Positions 17,938-26,336 of a stretch of DNA of 64,000 nt are shown piece after piece. Origin of the DNA: an uncultured Caulobacterales bacterium (lineage in GTDB: Bacteria > Pseudomonadota > Alphaproteobacteria > Caulobacterales > Maricaulaceae). Position numbers and translations under genes: made by a program. The stretch spans positions 1 through 64,000 of the forward strand of contig CALKXY010000011.1 in NCBI GenBank assembly GCA_938003545.1, given 5' to 3'. Within the stretch, counting starts at the first letter, position 1. Each line of letters begins with the position of its first letter. The notes under the pieces are model-generated. The model made no database searches, was not told the DNA's origin, and saw only the letters and a program-made list of their open reading frames with translations.

Positions 17938-17954
17938 TGTTACATTTGGTAACA
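17938..17954. promoter_or_regulatory. Inverted repeat upstream of the sphingolipid operon
   Basis: TGTTAC-ATTTG-GTAACA is a perfect 6-5-6 inverted repeat in the 240-base spacer before the acyl-AMP ligase gene. The size suits a dimeric repressor or activator site. The cognate regulator is unknown. Confidence 0.4.
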
Positions 17955-18080
17955 CTGCGTGAAACGTCCAAGGCCTTCAATATGTTACGGGGTTTGGAAT
18001 GTGCGAGGTGATGTATTGGGCATCTCGCATTGTAGATATGTCCGGTGGGCGCTAAGTATTAAAAGGCCGTTTGTGCGGCG

Positions 18081-19877
18081 ATGAAAATGAGTGATTTGAT
18101 GAGTCAAGCGGACGTACAGACCCAGATGCCTTTACCTACATTGCGCGGGATTACTCTGCGTCACGGTGATTTTGATACATTATGCGAGGCGCTTGATTAT
18201 GCGGCGGACGGTGAAACTGGATTCAACTATTTTGATGGCAAAGCGCAGCTGAAATCGACGCTGTCTTACGCAGAGCTTCGGGCTCAAGCTATGGATATGG
18301 CTAAACGTTTGGTGCCATTTGCTGAAAAGAACGCGCGGATTGGTATTGCAGCTGTTTCTACGCCTGACTTCGCAGTTATGTTCTTCGCTTGCCAGTATGC
18401 GGGCCTGGTCGCGGCTCCTGTGCCGCTGCCTGTTACGTTGGGCGGCAGGTCTTCATATGAGCGCCAATTACAGCGTATGGCCGATACAGGCGATTTCCAT
18501 GCCTTGCTAACACCTGAATCGATGGAACCAATTATGCGGTCCGCGCTGAATGATCAGGCCATCCCCGTAATGAGTTTCCAAGCGGTCAAAGATCTTCCAA
18601 AAGGCGAAGAATTGCGGCCATTCGGGAAAGATGACCTGTGTTATATTCAGTATTCTTCGGGCTCATCATCTTCGCCAAAAGGGATTATCGGTACGCAATC
18701 TTCTGTTTGTGCGAATTGTCATGGTATCACTAAACACGGAATGAAAATCCAAGAGATGGATCGTGCGACAAGTTGGTTGCCGCTTTATCACGATATGGGG
18801 TTGATCGGATTTATGATTGCGCCGCTCGTGAGCCAGATGACGGTTGATTTTATCGACCCACAAGATTTTACGCGCCGCCCGATCACATGGCTGCAGTTGA
18901 TTTCGGATAATAAAGGCACGTTGTCATATTCTCCGACCTTCGGATATGAGCTTTGTGTACGTCGCTGGCGGGATGATCGTGAATTGGACCTCTCCAGCTG
19001 GCGTGTGGCCGGCATTGGCGGTGACATGGTGCGTCCTGAACCGCTTACGGCATTCCAAGACCTCTTTGGCGGAATGGGATTTGGGGAAGGGTCATTTACA
19101 CCTTCATATGGCCTTGCTGAAACCACGCTGGCCGCAACATTTGCGCCCCATGGCCAAGGGTTGCTGAAACATACAATTGATATGGCGCGCTACACGCGCA
19201 CATCCGAAGCTGTTGAAGCGTCTGATGTGACTCGCGAAGAAGATCGCCGCACATTTGTCGCGTGCGGTAAGGTTCTACCTGATCATGAAATTGAAATTCG
19301 TGACTTTGATGACAATGTTTTGGAACAAAAAATGGTTGGTCGCGTGTGTTTACGCGGACCGTCAGTTTCCCCTGGTTATTTTCGCAATACACAAGCGACA
19401 GAGGCGGCATTTTCCAAGGATGGCTGGCTTGATACAGGCGATGCGGGGTATTGGTTAGAGGATCAGTTGGTCGTTACAGGACGGTTTAAGGACCTTATCC
19501 TTTGGCATGGACGCAACATTTGGCCACAAGATATTGAATGGGCCGCCCAAGCTGCCGCACCACACCGCGGTGGCCGCGCCTGTGCCTTCGCCATTGGCGG
19601 AGTCGGTGATGAAAAAGATATTATGTTGCTGCTTGAATGTCGGACGCGGGACCAAAAAGTCCTCGATGAGATTTACACGGCTGTAACGGCTGCGATCCGA
19701 TTAGAGGTCGGTGTGCCCGTACGTTTGATGTTGGTTCCAAAATCAACGATGATTATCACGAGTTCTGGTAAATTGTCCCGCGCTCGGGTGAAGGCAAAGT
19801 TCCTAGACGGCGGGATTATTGACTTGCAGGCAAAAGAAAACTTACGTGTTGTAACAGAATCTAGCGAACTAGGCTGA
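18081..19877 (+). CDS. Fatty acyl-AMP ligase / acyl-ACP synthetase (sphingolipid locus)
   Basis: 598-aa adenylate-forming enzyme. The ATP-binding motif YSSGSSSSPKGI lies at about 191-202. GRNIWPQDIEW near the C-terminus is the motif that marks fatty acyl-AMP ligases rather than acyl-CoA ligases. The next two genes encode an acyl carrier protein and serine palmitoyltransferase, so this protein probably loads a fatty acid onto that carrier, as AcsR does for AcpR in Caulobacter ceramide synthesis. It heads the operon, with a candidate operator 130 bases upstream. Confidence 0.88.
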   Translation: MKMSDLMSQADVQTQMPLPTLRGITLRHGDFDTLCEALDYAADGETGFNYFDGKAQLKSTLSYAELRAQAMDMAKRLVPFAEKNARIGIAAVSTPDFAVMFFACQYAGLVAAPVPLPVTLGGRSSYERQLQRMADTGDFHALLTPESMEPIMRSALNDQAIPVMSFQAVKDLPKGEELRPFGKDDLCYIQYSSGSSSSPKGIIGTQSSVCANCHGITKHGMKIQEMDRATSWLPLYHDMGLIGFMIAPLVSQMTVDFIDPQDFTRRPITWLQLISDNKGTLSYSPTFGYELCVRRWRDDRELDLSSWRVAGIGGDMVRPEPLTAFQDLFGGMGFGEGSFTPSYGLAETTLAATFAPHGQGLLKHTIDMARYTRTSEAVEASDVTREEDRRTFVACGKVLPDHEIEIRDFDDNVLEQKMVGRVCLRGPSVSPGYFRNTQATEAAFSKDGWLDTGDAGYWLEDQLVVTGRFKDLILWHGRNIWPQDIEWAAQAAAPHRGGRACAFAIGGVGDEKDIMLLLECRTRDQKVLDEIYTAVTAAIRLEVGVPVRLMLVPKSTMIITSSGKLSRARVKAKFLDGGIIDLQAKENLRVVTESSELG

Positions 19878-19941
19878 TTGCACCGCTGGACCTGCGCCCG
19901 CGCGTTTGGTATCGCGCGGCAAGTTTGAGAGAGACATAAGC

Positions 19942-20193
19942 ATGAGCGCGCCAACGGATTCTGACATTTATCAAAAAATCTGTGACCTTCTAAAGCCTTA
20001 TAATCCCAAAAATCATCCGATTGAGCGATCTTCTGGCATTATGTCGGACCTTGAGGTCGATTCTGTCGCGGTTTTTGATCTGATTATGGAGCTAGAAGAC
20101 CACTATGATATTTCCATTCCGATGGAGATGGTGTCTGATATCAAAACCGTTGGTGAACTGGTGAACGCCGTTAAAAGTTTAACGGCGAAATAA
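19942..20193 (+). CDS. Acyl carrier protein dedicated to sphingolipid synthesis
   Basis: 83-aa acidic four-helix carrier. The phosphopantetheine site is Ser41 in DLEVDSVAVF; the usual DSL triplet is DSV here, as in several specialised carriers. The start at 19942 follows a GAGAGAG ribosome site; an earlier in-frame start is less likely. It lies between the acyl-AMP ligase and serine palmitoyltransferase, matching the Caulobacter AcpR arrangement. It probably hands the acyl group to SPT, a role inferred from context. Confidence 0.9.
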   Translation: MSAPTDSDIYQKICDLLKPYNPKNHPIERSSGIMSDLEVDSVAVFDLIMELEDHYDISIPMEMVSDIKTVGELVNAVKSLTAK

Positions 20194-20217
20194 CCGCGCC
20201 GCGCGAGGGGAATTCCA

Positions 20218-21450
20218 ATGACGACCTTGTTTGATAAATACGCGCCGTTGCAAGCGCGTGTCGACATGATGATGAAGATGGGTTCTGATGCTTTAGGTGT
20301 CGAATTTGATGACATCCTTTCCGCAACGCGCGGGCGCATAGGCAATCGCGAAATACTCTTGGCGGGGACGAATAATTACCTTGGCCTCACCTTTGATGAA
20401 GACTGCCGCGCCGCGGCTAAAAAAGCCATTGATGACCACGGGACGGGCACCACAGGCTCTCGCATCGCGAATGGGACCTACACCGAGCATATCGATCTTG
20501 AAAACGCCCTAGCAGAGCATTTCGGAATGCCATCATGTGTTGTGTTTACAACGGGATACCAAACAAACCTCGCTGCGATTTCTGGCCTGGCGGGCGATAA
20601 AGACGTCATTTTCATGGATGCGGATGCGCATGCCTGCATCATTGATGGATCACGTCTGACCAATGCGTCGACGATCCGTTTCCGTCACAATAATCCCGAG
20701 GATCTCGATAAGCGTTTGCGTCGTCAGGGTGAAATTGAGGGTGGTAACGCCTTGGTCGTCATTGAAGGCATGTATTCCATGTTTGGCGACATTGCTCCCG
20801 TAGATGAATTTATTGACGTCACGCATCGTCACGGCGGCTACCTATTTATCGACGAAGCGCATAGCTACGGTATTTTTGGTCCAACAGGTTGCGGTATCGC
20901 GGAAGAACAGGGCGTCTTGGATCAAGTCGATTTTATCTCAGGAACATTCTCGAAATCCCTAGCCTCTGTGGGCGGGTTTTGTGCGTCAAAGCATCCTGAA
21001 TTTGAAATTACGCGAAAAGTTATGCGGCCCTATATGTTTACGGCCTCTGCAACGCCGGCGAATATTTGCGCGGCCCGTGTTGCGGTAGATAAAATCAAGT
21101 CTGGCGGACATTTACGCGATAACCTTAAAGCCCGTGCACAACAGCTTCATGCTGGCCTATCTGCACTTGGTTATGATCTTTGCGCTGACCCAAGTCCTGT
21201 GATTGCAGCCCGTCGTCCAAATGAGGGTGTAGCGGCGATGGAATGGAATTGGTTGATGGAAAATGGGGTCTATGTGAACCTTGCGGTTCCGCCAGGCACG
21301 CCGCAAAGCTCCAGCCTGCTACGGATCAGTCTATCAGCTGCACACACTGAGGAAGATGTGAAAACGATTGTCGACACATTTACCAGGATGAAAGCCAGTG
21401 AAGCCGAAATCATGGCGACAATGATGGGTAAGCTGCAAGCCGCAGAATGA
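20218..21450 (+). CDS. spt: Serine palmitoyltransferase
   Basis: 410-aa PLP enzyme of the alpha-oxoamine synthase family. It condenses L-serine with an acyl thioester to give 3-ketosphinganine, the first step of sphingolipid synthesis. The PLP lysine is Lys246 in GTFSKSLASVGGF, and FIDEAHSYG is the conserved PLP-ring segment. 8-Amino-7-oxononanoate synthase (BioF) is the main alternative. The adjacent acyl-AMP ligase, carrier protein and downstream ceramide genes, and the absence of bio genes, favour SPT. It is last in its operon. Confidence 0.9.
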   Translation: MTTLFDKYAPLQARVDMMMKMGSDALGVEFDDILSATRGRIGNREILLAGTNNYLGLTFDEDCRAAAKKAIDDHGTGTTGSRIANGTYTEHIDLENALAEHFGMPSCVVFTTGYQTNLAAISGLAGDKDVIFMDADAHACIIDGSRLTNASTIRFRHNNPEDLDKRLRRQGEIEGGNALVVIEGMYSMFGDIAPVDEFIDVTHRHGGYLFIDEAHSYGIFGPTGCGIAEEQGVLDQVDFISGTFSKSLASVGGFCASKHPEFEITRKVMRPYMFTASATPANICAARVAVDKIKSGGHLRDNLKARAQQLHAGLSALGYDLCADPSPVIAARRPNEGVAAMEWNWLMENGVYVNLAVPPGTPQSSSLLRISLSAAHTEEDVKTIVDTFTRMKASEAEIMATMMGKLQAAE

Positions 21451-21455
21451 TCATT

Positions 21456-21487
21456 CTATTGGTTAATTAGGCTATTGGCTAATTAGG
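21456..21487. repeat. Tandem 16-bp duplication between convergent operons
   Basis: Two adjacent 16-base units (21456-21471 and 21472-21487) differ at one base; the unit is CTATTGG(T/C)TAATTAGG. It fills the 38-base gap between the spt stop and the stop of the minus-strand operon. It is A+T-rich and could aid termination, or be a simple duplication. Confidence 0.8.
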
Positions 21488-21488
21488 C

Positions 21489-22403
21489 CTAACGGAAGGC
21501 GCCTTTGCGCCAAAGTTTCCAGAACAAAAATGGTGAATGTAGAACAGGATGACGGCGTTGTGCTGGGGTTGGGTCGAGCTTTACGCCTGAATGATTCTCA
21601 ACTTTTCGCGCAATATAATCAATGCCGCCATCAAATGTCGCGGCGCTATTTAAAACACGAATCGCTGCAGCGGGTTTTCCGAACATACGGCGGAAAAACC
21701 AACGTCGACGCGCCCATGATTTATCGTTTGATCGAAGGACATATCGACCTTCTTCGTCAGGGGGGCCAAAGATGGCGGTCGTTATTGCAGCATACCGATC
21801 CGCGAATCGCGCAACAATTTCCTCGCTCCGTCCCGTTGAGCTTTCAGGGCGTAGTTCCGTACGATAACTCTCGTAAAAACCTCGGCCCCAAAGTTCAGGC
21901 GCCGTAATCGTCCCATCCAAGAGAGGTGCGGTTTCGCTGATCATTGTTTCGACGGCTGTGACGCGGCCTGCCCAGACGCGCTCTAAAACGGCTTGATCTT
22001 TTGACCATAAAACCGCGCAGGGTTGAGAGAAACGTCCCCAGACTTGACTAAGGAAAGCGCGCGCGCTGCAGCGTTTCTCAAACTCTTTCAGCGACAGGAT
22101 AGAGTATTTACACGTCGAAACCGTACCGTCTGGTGAGCTATGCTCAACGTAATAAACTGCGGGCGGAATGAGGCGATTGAGAAGGGCGCGCAGCCCTGTA
22201 CCATGTGTTTTGCGGTAACTGTCCACAAGCACATAAAAATCTAGCATCTTTTCAGGATTATCTAACTCGCGAAGAGAGCTTCCATAATAAACCATCGCTT
22301 GAACACGGCCTGCGTGGCGAGCCTGGATTATGTTCATGACCTCGGTGACGCGCGCAGGCGGGTCGAGGGTTTCAGTTTTGATGATGTCTAAAACTGTCTG
22401 CAT
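21489..22403 (-). CDS. Tam41/Mmp37-like CTP-dependent cytidylyltransferase homologue
   Basis: 304 aa. Motifs resemble mitochondrial Tam41, which makes CDP-diacylglycerol from phosphatidic acid and CTP: YYGSSL at about 39-44, KMLDFYVLVDS at about 52-62, KYSILSLKEF, and WGRFSQP. The N-terminal part thus has a nucleotidyltransferase active site with the Gly-Ser and Asp residues intact. It is last in the operon lptF-lptG-kinase-this gene and starts 1 base after the kinase stop. Acting after a lipid kinase, it could convert ceramide-1-phosphate to CDP-ceramide or act on phosphatidate. Substrate is inference. Family assignment is by motif, not by search. Confidence 0.7.
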   Translation of the reverse strand: MQTVLDIIKTETLDPPARVTEVMNIIQARHAGRVQAMVYYGSSLRELDNPEKMLDFYVLVDSYRKTHGTGLRALLNRLIPPAVYYVEHSSPDGTVSTCKYSILSLKEFEKRCSARAFLSQVWGRFSQPCAVLWSKDQAVLERVWAGRVTAVETMISETAPLLDGTITAPELWGRGFYESYRTELRPESSTGRSEEIVARFADRYAAITTAIFGPPDEEGRYVLRSNDKSWARRRWFFRRMFGKPAAAIRVLNSAATFDGGIDYIARKVENHSGVKLDPTPAQRRHPVLHSPFLFWKLWRKGAFR

Positions 22404-22404
22404 A

Positions 22405-23307
22405 TCAGCGCAGGAATGTCACAGGACGTGTTGGACGAACAGTAAACTTACCTGACGGAATTGAAAGAAACTCGCCATCCAAAACTATATCGCCTTTATA
22501 GTCGAATGAGAGCGAATCATATCGCCCCGAATGAAATCCATTTGCGCTGCGGTCTATGTGCTTTCGGCCCATCCAAATGCTGAGAATATTGCGGGCGAGG
22601 TGGCGGTATTTTCCGTCCACTAATGTCGTTCGAAGCGGACCGTTACCTTCACCCCAAAACGGATCAAGTTTTAAAATAAGGCTTGGGAGCGTCGTAATAA
22701 CTGTTCCTAAATGATCTCCTTTATGAACGCCGTCTATGGCGATATGTGTGGAGTTCATCAGTGTTTCGTCATTGCCGCGCATGCCTTTCAGGATACCGCC
22801 CAATACGGCCAGAGAGCCGCCAATGCCTTTGCGGTGTAGCTGGCTCGTCGTATATCTTGTGATTTGTGGCATCGCGCCCGTTGAGAAGAGAAACCCTGCA
22901 TGGTTTCGTCCGTCACGATCCACAATATTCAACAAAGGTATGTCATAAGGCGTGAGATCGTTTTTTAAGGCTGCTCTAACCGCATTCAATTTCGAGGACT
23001 TCAAGCCAATATTCTTGGCAACCTGATTCGTCATGCCGCCCGGAACAATCGTGAACTTAGGAAAGTCGGCGAAGCGGTCCGACTGCATTAAAAATGCGGA
23101 AATGACGCCTTGAACCGTGCCGTCTCCGCCTTCTATGACGACATGATTTACGCCGTCCAGCGCAGCTTGCTTTACGGCGCTTGGGAGGTCATCAAAAGGG
23201 TCAAGATAGAAAAGTCTTGTGCCTGTCTCTTCGGCCAATGGGGCGAGGGTGGAGCCTTTCGTGGCAACCCGTTCGGATAAGGAATTGACGATGAACAGGC
23301 GAGACAC
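22405..23307 (-). CDS. Diacylglycerol-kinase-family lipid kinase, probable ceramide kinase
   Basis: 300-aa cytoplasmic lipid kinase of the DAGK/YegS fold. The nucleotide-binding motif EGGDGTVQGV lies at about 59-68, followed by PGGMTNQVAKN. The C-terminal GEFLSIPSGKFTV fits the family beta-sandwich. Caulobacter CpgB, a homologous family member in its sphingolipid locus, phosphorylates ceramide. Here it lies with LptF/LptG and a Tam41-like gene, opposite spt, so ceramide is the best substrate guess; diacylglycerol is the alternative. It begins 6 bases after the lptG stop. Confidence 0.82.
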   Translation of the reverse strand: MSRLFIVNSLSERVATKGSTLAPLAEETGTRLFYLDPFDDLPSAVKQAALDGVNHVVIEGGDGTVQGVISAFLMQSDRFADFPKFTIVPGGMTNQVAKNIGLKSSKLNAVRAALKNDLTPYDIPLLNIVDRDGRNHAGFLFSTGAMPQITRYTTSQLHRKGIGGSLAVLGGILKGMRGNDETLMNSTHIAIDGVHKGDHLGTVITTLPSLILKLDPFWGEGNGPLRTTLVDGKYRHLARNILSIWMGRKHIDRSANGFHSGRYDSLSFDYKGDIVLDGEFLSIPSGKFTVRPTRPVTFLR

Positions 23308-23313
23308 GGGGGA

Positions 23314-24393
23314 CTACAGCGTTTCCGTGCGGAGCAGCATGAATGCACCCGTTATGCCAAAGATTAACAAAGGCAAAGCGATGGCTGGCCAGACGGCCAG
23401 TCCGCCTGACGCTGCGAATGTCGCCATTGCGCCATCGAATATCAGAAAGATAAAGGCCATTGTAATGCCGAGTATGAGCGTTTTACTTCCCGTATCTTCA
23501 CGGCCTGTGCGTTGCATGAGGGCCGCGCAGGCAATGAGGAGAATGAACGCTGCGATGGGGCGCGTGATCCGATGTGCGTGCCAGAATTCATAGGCAAAAC
23601 TAGGTTTAGAGCCACTATTCCCACGTTTTGAGAAGTTTCGCATTTCGGACAGGGACAGGTCACGAGGCTCTGCAGCTAGGCGCGCGATGGAGGTCGGGGT
23701 TTGGCGGGTTTCCCATGTTTGTTTGCCGCCAATCGGCGCGAGGGACCTATTTTCGCCATTCGCATCTTTGACGTCTAGTTGTTGAATGCCTTGTAGATCC
23801 CAATTTGGATTTGAATATGTCGCCGTTTCAACGTGCCAGATACGCTCGACTGACCCGACATCATCTCGGAAAAAGAACTTCAAATCCCCTAGTTTGTCAT
23901 AAGCAATGCGCTCTGTTGCGCGTACGATTTGGCCGTTATCTTCGAGCCAAAGCGGATTGTCAGGCGTGATGTTTTTAACTTTATACTCGCCAATACCCCA
24001 GGCTTGAAGAGACCTAACTGCAGGCGCCATGGCAAAGTCGACGAAAAGAATGGAGACAATGGAGGCGCCAATAACGGCAGGCGTGAGCAATAAGACCTGT
24101 TTCGTCGCTGATATACCAAAGCCGAGCAGGGCGACGAGTTCATGCTGGCGGATGAGCTTCACAAAGGTCATGAGAGTCGCGACGACCAGTGTGAAGACAA
24201 AAATGCGATCGAAGATAACAGGCGCGCGCAAAAACATGTAGCGGAACGTATCTTTAAAACCGCCGCCATCTTTCAAAATATCTGCGCTATTCGCGAGGCT
24301 ATCTAGCAGGCCAATGAGCGTTAAAAACCCAAAGATAAGTGTTATCCAAGTCAGGATGAACATTTTTGAAATATAGCTGGCAAACTTAAACAT
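23314..24393 (-). CDS. lptG: LptG-like permease of the LptF/LptG (YjgP/YjgQ) family
   Basis: 359-aa inner-membrane protein. It has three N-terminal helices, a periplasmic beta-jellyroll (about 135-265), and three C-terminal helices, the YjgP/YjgQ plan. Its start overlaps the lptF stop by 8 bases, so the pair is coupled. In the Lpt machine LptF and LptG form the channel that extracts lipopolysaccharide. Here they are followed directly by a lipid kinase and a cytidylyltransferase, and no other lpt genes are present. A duplicated pair devoted to sphingolipid export is possible, as is the cell's only pair. Confidence 0.85.
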   Translation of the reverse strand: MFKFASYISKMFILTWITLIFGFLTLIGLLDSLANSADILKDGGGFKDTFRYMFLRAPVIFDRIFVFTLVVATLMTFVKLIRQHELVALLGFGISATKQVLLLTPAVIGASIVSILFVDFAMAPAVRSLQAWGIGEYKVKNITPDNPLWLEDNGQIVRATERIAYDKLGDLKFFFRDDVGSVERIWHVETATYSNPNWDLQGIQQLDVKDANGENRSLAPIGGKQTWETRQTPTSIARLAAEPRDLSLSEMRNFSKRGNSGSKPSFAYEFWHAHRITRPIAAFILLIACAALMQRTGREDTGSKTLILGITMAFIFLIFDGAMATFAASGGLAVWPAIALPLLIFGITGAFMLLRTETL

Positions 24394-25600
24394 TACGCGA
24401 GGCTCGTTTGTCTCGGGATAGTTTGCGAATACTGCCGATTATCTCGCCTTTGATATGCCCAATCCATTGAGAAAAAGACGTCAAAGGCGGTTGTCCCATC
24501 TTGAATGCACTTTTTCGGAAAAGAAGGCCTGCGAAAATCGCAACAACAATGATAATTCCCCAAATTCCAAGCCATGGCGGAACTTTGCCGGCGGCCCCTA
24601 AAGATTGCCCGAATTCGAGGGCTTTCTGTAGTGAAACAAGAAAGACGACCCCGACGAATATACCAGCAGAAGAGGGGTTTCGTCCGTAGTTCAAGCCAAA
24701 TGGAACCGCAATAAAGGGGAGAATTAGAAGAAGAACGGATTTCGAAATTCGTAAATGTAATGTTGCGTTATTTGTATTTTTATCAATGGTTTGCGTCACA
24801 TTTCCGTTGCGGTTTGCAAAGAGTTCGAGCGAGGTCATTTCTCGTTCGTCATCTCCGCGAATGCGGTAGTCAGAGACGCTGGCAGCCCCCGCAATAGCGG
24901 CCCCGCCAAACCCATATTGTCCTGATAATATGCGGTCCATGACTTGAAAGCCGCGACCTTCTTTCAGGTTCAAGATTGGTGCGCTTGAGGACGTATTTTC
25001 GAGGACCTTAATCTCGCCAATACCTGCCGTAGTAATCCGGTAACCTTCCGTTCCGTCTGCCTCATCCACGGTTTCATAGATGAAAATTGGACCTATCGAG
25101 CCATCTTTGCCATCAGTGCCAGCAAAGAATGTTCGGGCTCCGACTTCTGTAAACGTGCCTTCGCGCAGGGCTGCTGTGAAACTTTGTTGTTTTACAACAT
25201 CTAAGGTCTGGCGGTATTTATAACGTCCGACAGGTTGAAGGTTGCCTTCAACAAATAGAGTGATGCCTGCCAAAAAGACTGCGAGCCAGATGAATGGCTT
25301 GGTCATGTGAAACAAAGACACGCCCGCGCCCAAGGCTGCGGTGAGTTCCGATGACTTTGACAACTTATCAACAGTAATGATTGTACCCAGCAACAAAGCG
25401 ATCGGAACTGCCATGCCAAGGTAATAAGGCAGGAGGTTCACAATCATATATGTCGCCGCACCGCCAGGGTTCGTCGTGTTAGAAACGATCTCAAATATGC
25501 GCAGCAAGCGTTCAAGCAGCAGAACGCAACAGGCGAATATAACGAGGCCCCCAATGCTGAGGGCGGCGTTTTTTAGGATATAGCGGTTAAGTCGTCCCAT
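24386..25600 (-). CDS. lptF: LptF-like permease of the LptF/LptG (YjgP/YjgQ) family
   Basis: 404-aa inner-membrane protein, first gene of the minus-strand operon. It opens RLNRYILKNAALSIGG, the usual LptF start, with LPYYLGMAVPIALLLG in the first membrane block, a periplasmic domain around 120-270, and a second membrane block from about 290. A charged cytoplasmic tail of about 35 residues ends the protein. It is divergent from a DUF2141 gene across a 100-base promoter region. The role is lipid extraction from the inner membrane together with LptG; cargo (LPS or anionic sphingolipid) is undetermined. Confidence 0.87.
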   Translation of the reverse strand: MGRLNRYILKNAALSIGGLVIFACCVLLLERLLRIFEIVSNTTNPGGAATYMIVNLLPYYLGMAVPIALLLGTIITVDKLSKSSELTAALGAGVSLFHMTKPFIWLAVFLAGITLFVEGNLQPVGRYKYRQTLDVVKQQSFTAALREGTFTEVGARTFFAGTDGKDGSIGPIFIYETVDEADGTEGYRITTAGIGEIKVLENTSSSAPILNLKEGRGFQVMDRILSGQYGFGGAAIAGAASVSDYRIRGDDEREMTSLELFANRNGNVTQTIDKNTNNATLHLRISKSVLLLILPFIAVPFGLNYGRNPSSAGIFVGVVFLVSLQKALEFGQSLGAAGKVPPWLGIWGIIIVVAIFAGLLFRKSAFKMGQPPLTSFSQWIGHIKGEIIGSIRKLSRDKRASRNV

Positions 25601-25700
25601 ATAACAGGTTTGTGATTACGCCTTTACGCTTCGGGATCTAATCCCCATATGAGCTAAGAAGGCCTATAGGGTCAATTAAGAGGCTTAGGAAAACGCTGTC

Positions 25701-26282
25701 GTGAAATCAAACGTCTATATGACTAAATTCGCTAACGCTTTCGTCATGATAGCATTGATGATGGGGCCAACTTTTGCAATGGCTCAAGATTCAAGCTCTC
25801 GAGACGTTGATAATGATGAAGAGGTTCAGACAGAGCAACTGTCAGAGATTGGTGTTGCAACCGGGCTTGAGCTTTATGATCGCGATAAATCCGATACATG
25901 CGTACCAGGCGCTCTTCAAATCCGTGCAACGGTCCATAATGTCACAAAGACGGGTATTTTAAAATTAGAACTCTTTGGGGAACGTGATTTCCTTAAAAAG
26001 AAAGGGAAATTGCGCCGCATCCGTGTTCCCGCTGAAGAGGGATCTCAAATCGTCTGTGTTAACCTGCCATATCCTGGTGAATATGCTATGGTGGGATATC
26101 ATGATCAAAATGGCGACCGTCGTTTGAAAAAAGCCTGGAATTTCAAGCCTAAAGAGCCATATGGCCTTTCAAATAATCCAGATATAAAGTCGCTTCGCTT
26201 ACCTAAGTTTTCTGAAACATCTTTTCCCGTACCAATGGAAGGTGCGGATATAGACATCCATTTGGTTGACCTTTCCAAGTAG
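25701..26282 (+). CDS. DUF2141 family exported protein
   Basis: 193 aa with an N-terminal signal peptide ending at about TFAMA-QD. The GTG at 25701 has AGGA ten bases upstream; the ATG at 25719 has no ribosome site. The C-terminal half fits DUF2141: GEYAMVGYHDQNGDRRL and PKEPYGLSNN are characteristic. The family has no proven function but often occurs near membrane-lipid and carotenoid genes. It is divergent from lptF and precedes the ceramide synthase operon by 54 bases, so it may belong to the sphingolipid locus. Confidence 0.82.
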   Translation: MKSNVYMTKFANAFVMIALMMGPTFAMAQDSSSRDVDNDEEVQTEQLSEIGVATGLELYDRDKSDTCVPGALQIRATVHNVTKTGILKLELFGERDFLKKKGKLRRIRVPAEEGSQIVCVNLPYPGEYAMVGYHDQNGDRRLKKAWNFKPKEPYGLSNNPDIKSLRLPKFSETSFPVPMEGADIDIHLVDLSK

Positions 26283-26336
26283 TCCCCTGATACCGCGACC
26301 AGATTAATTGCTTCGTGGTGAAGTTGGGGAGGTCAG

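Noticed and set aside
20218-21450. 8-Amino-7-oxononanoate synthase (BioF)
   Set aside because: Adjacent carrier protein, acyl-AMP ligase and ceramide-type genes with no bio genes favour serine palmitoyltransferase.
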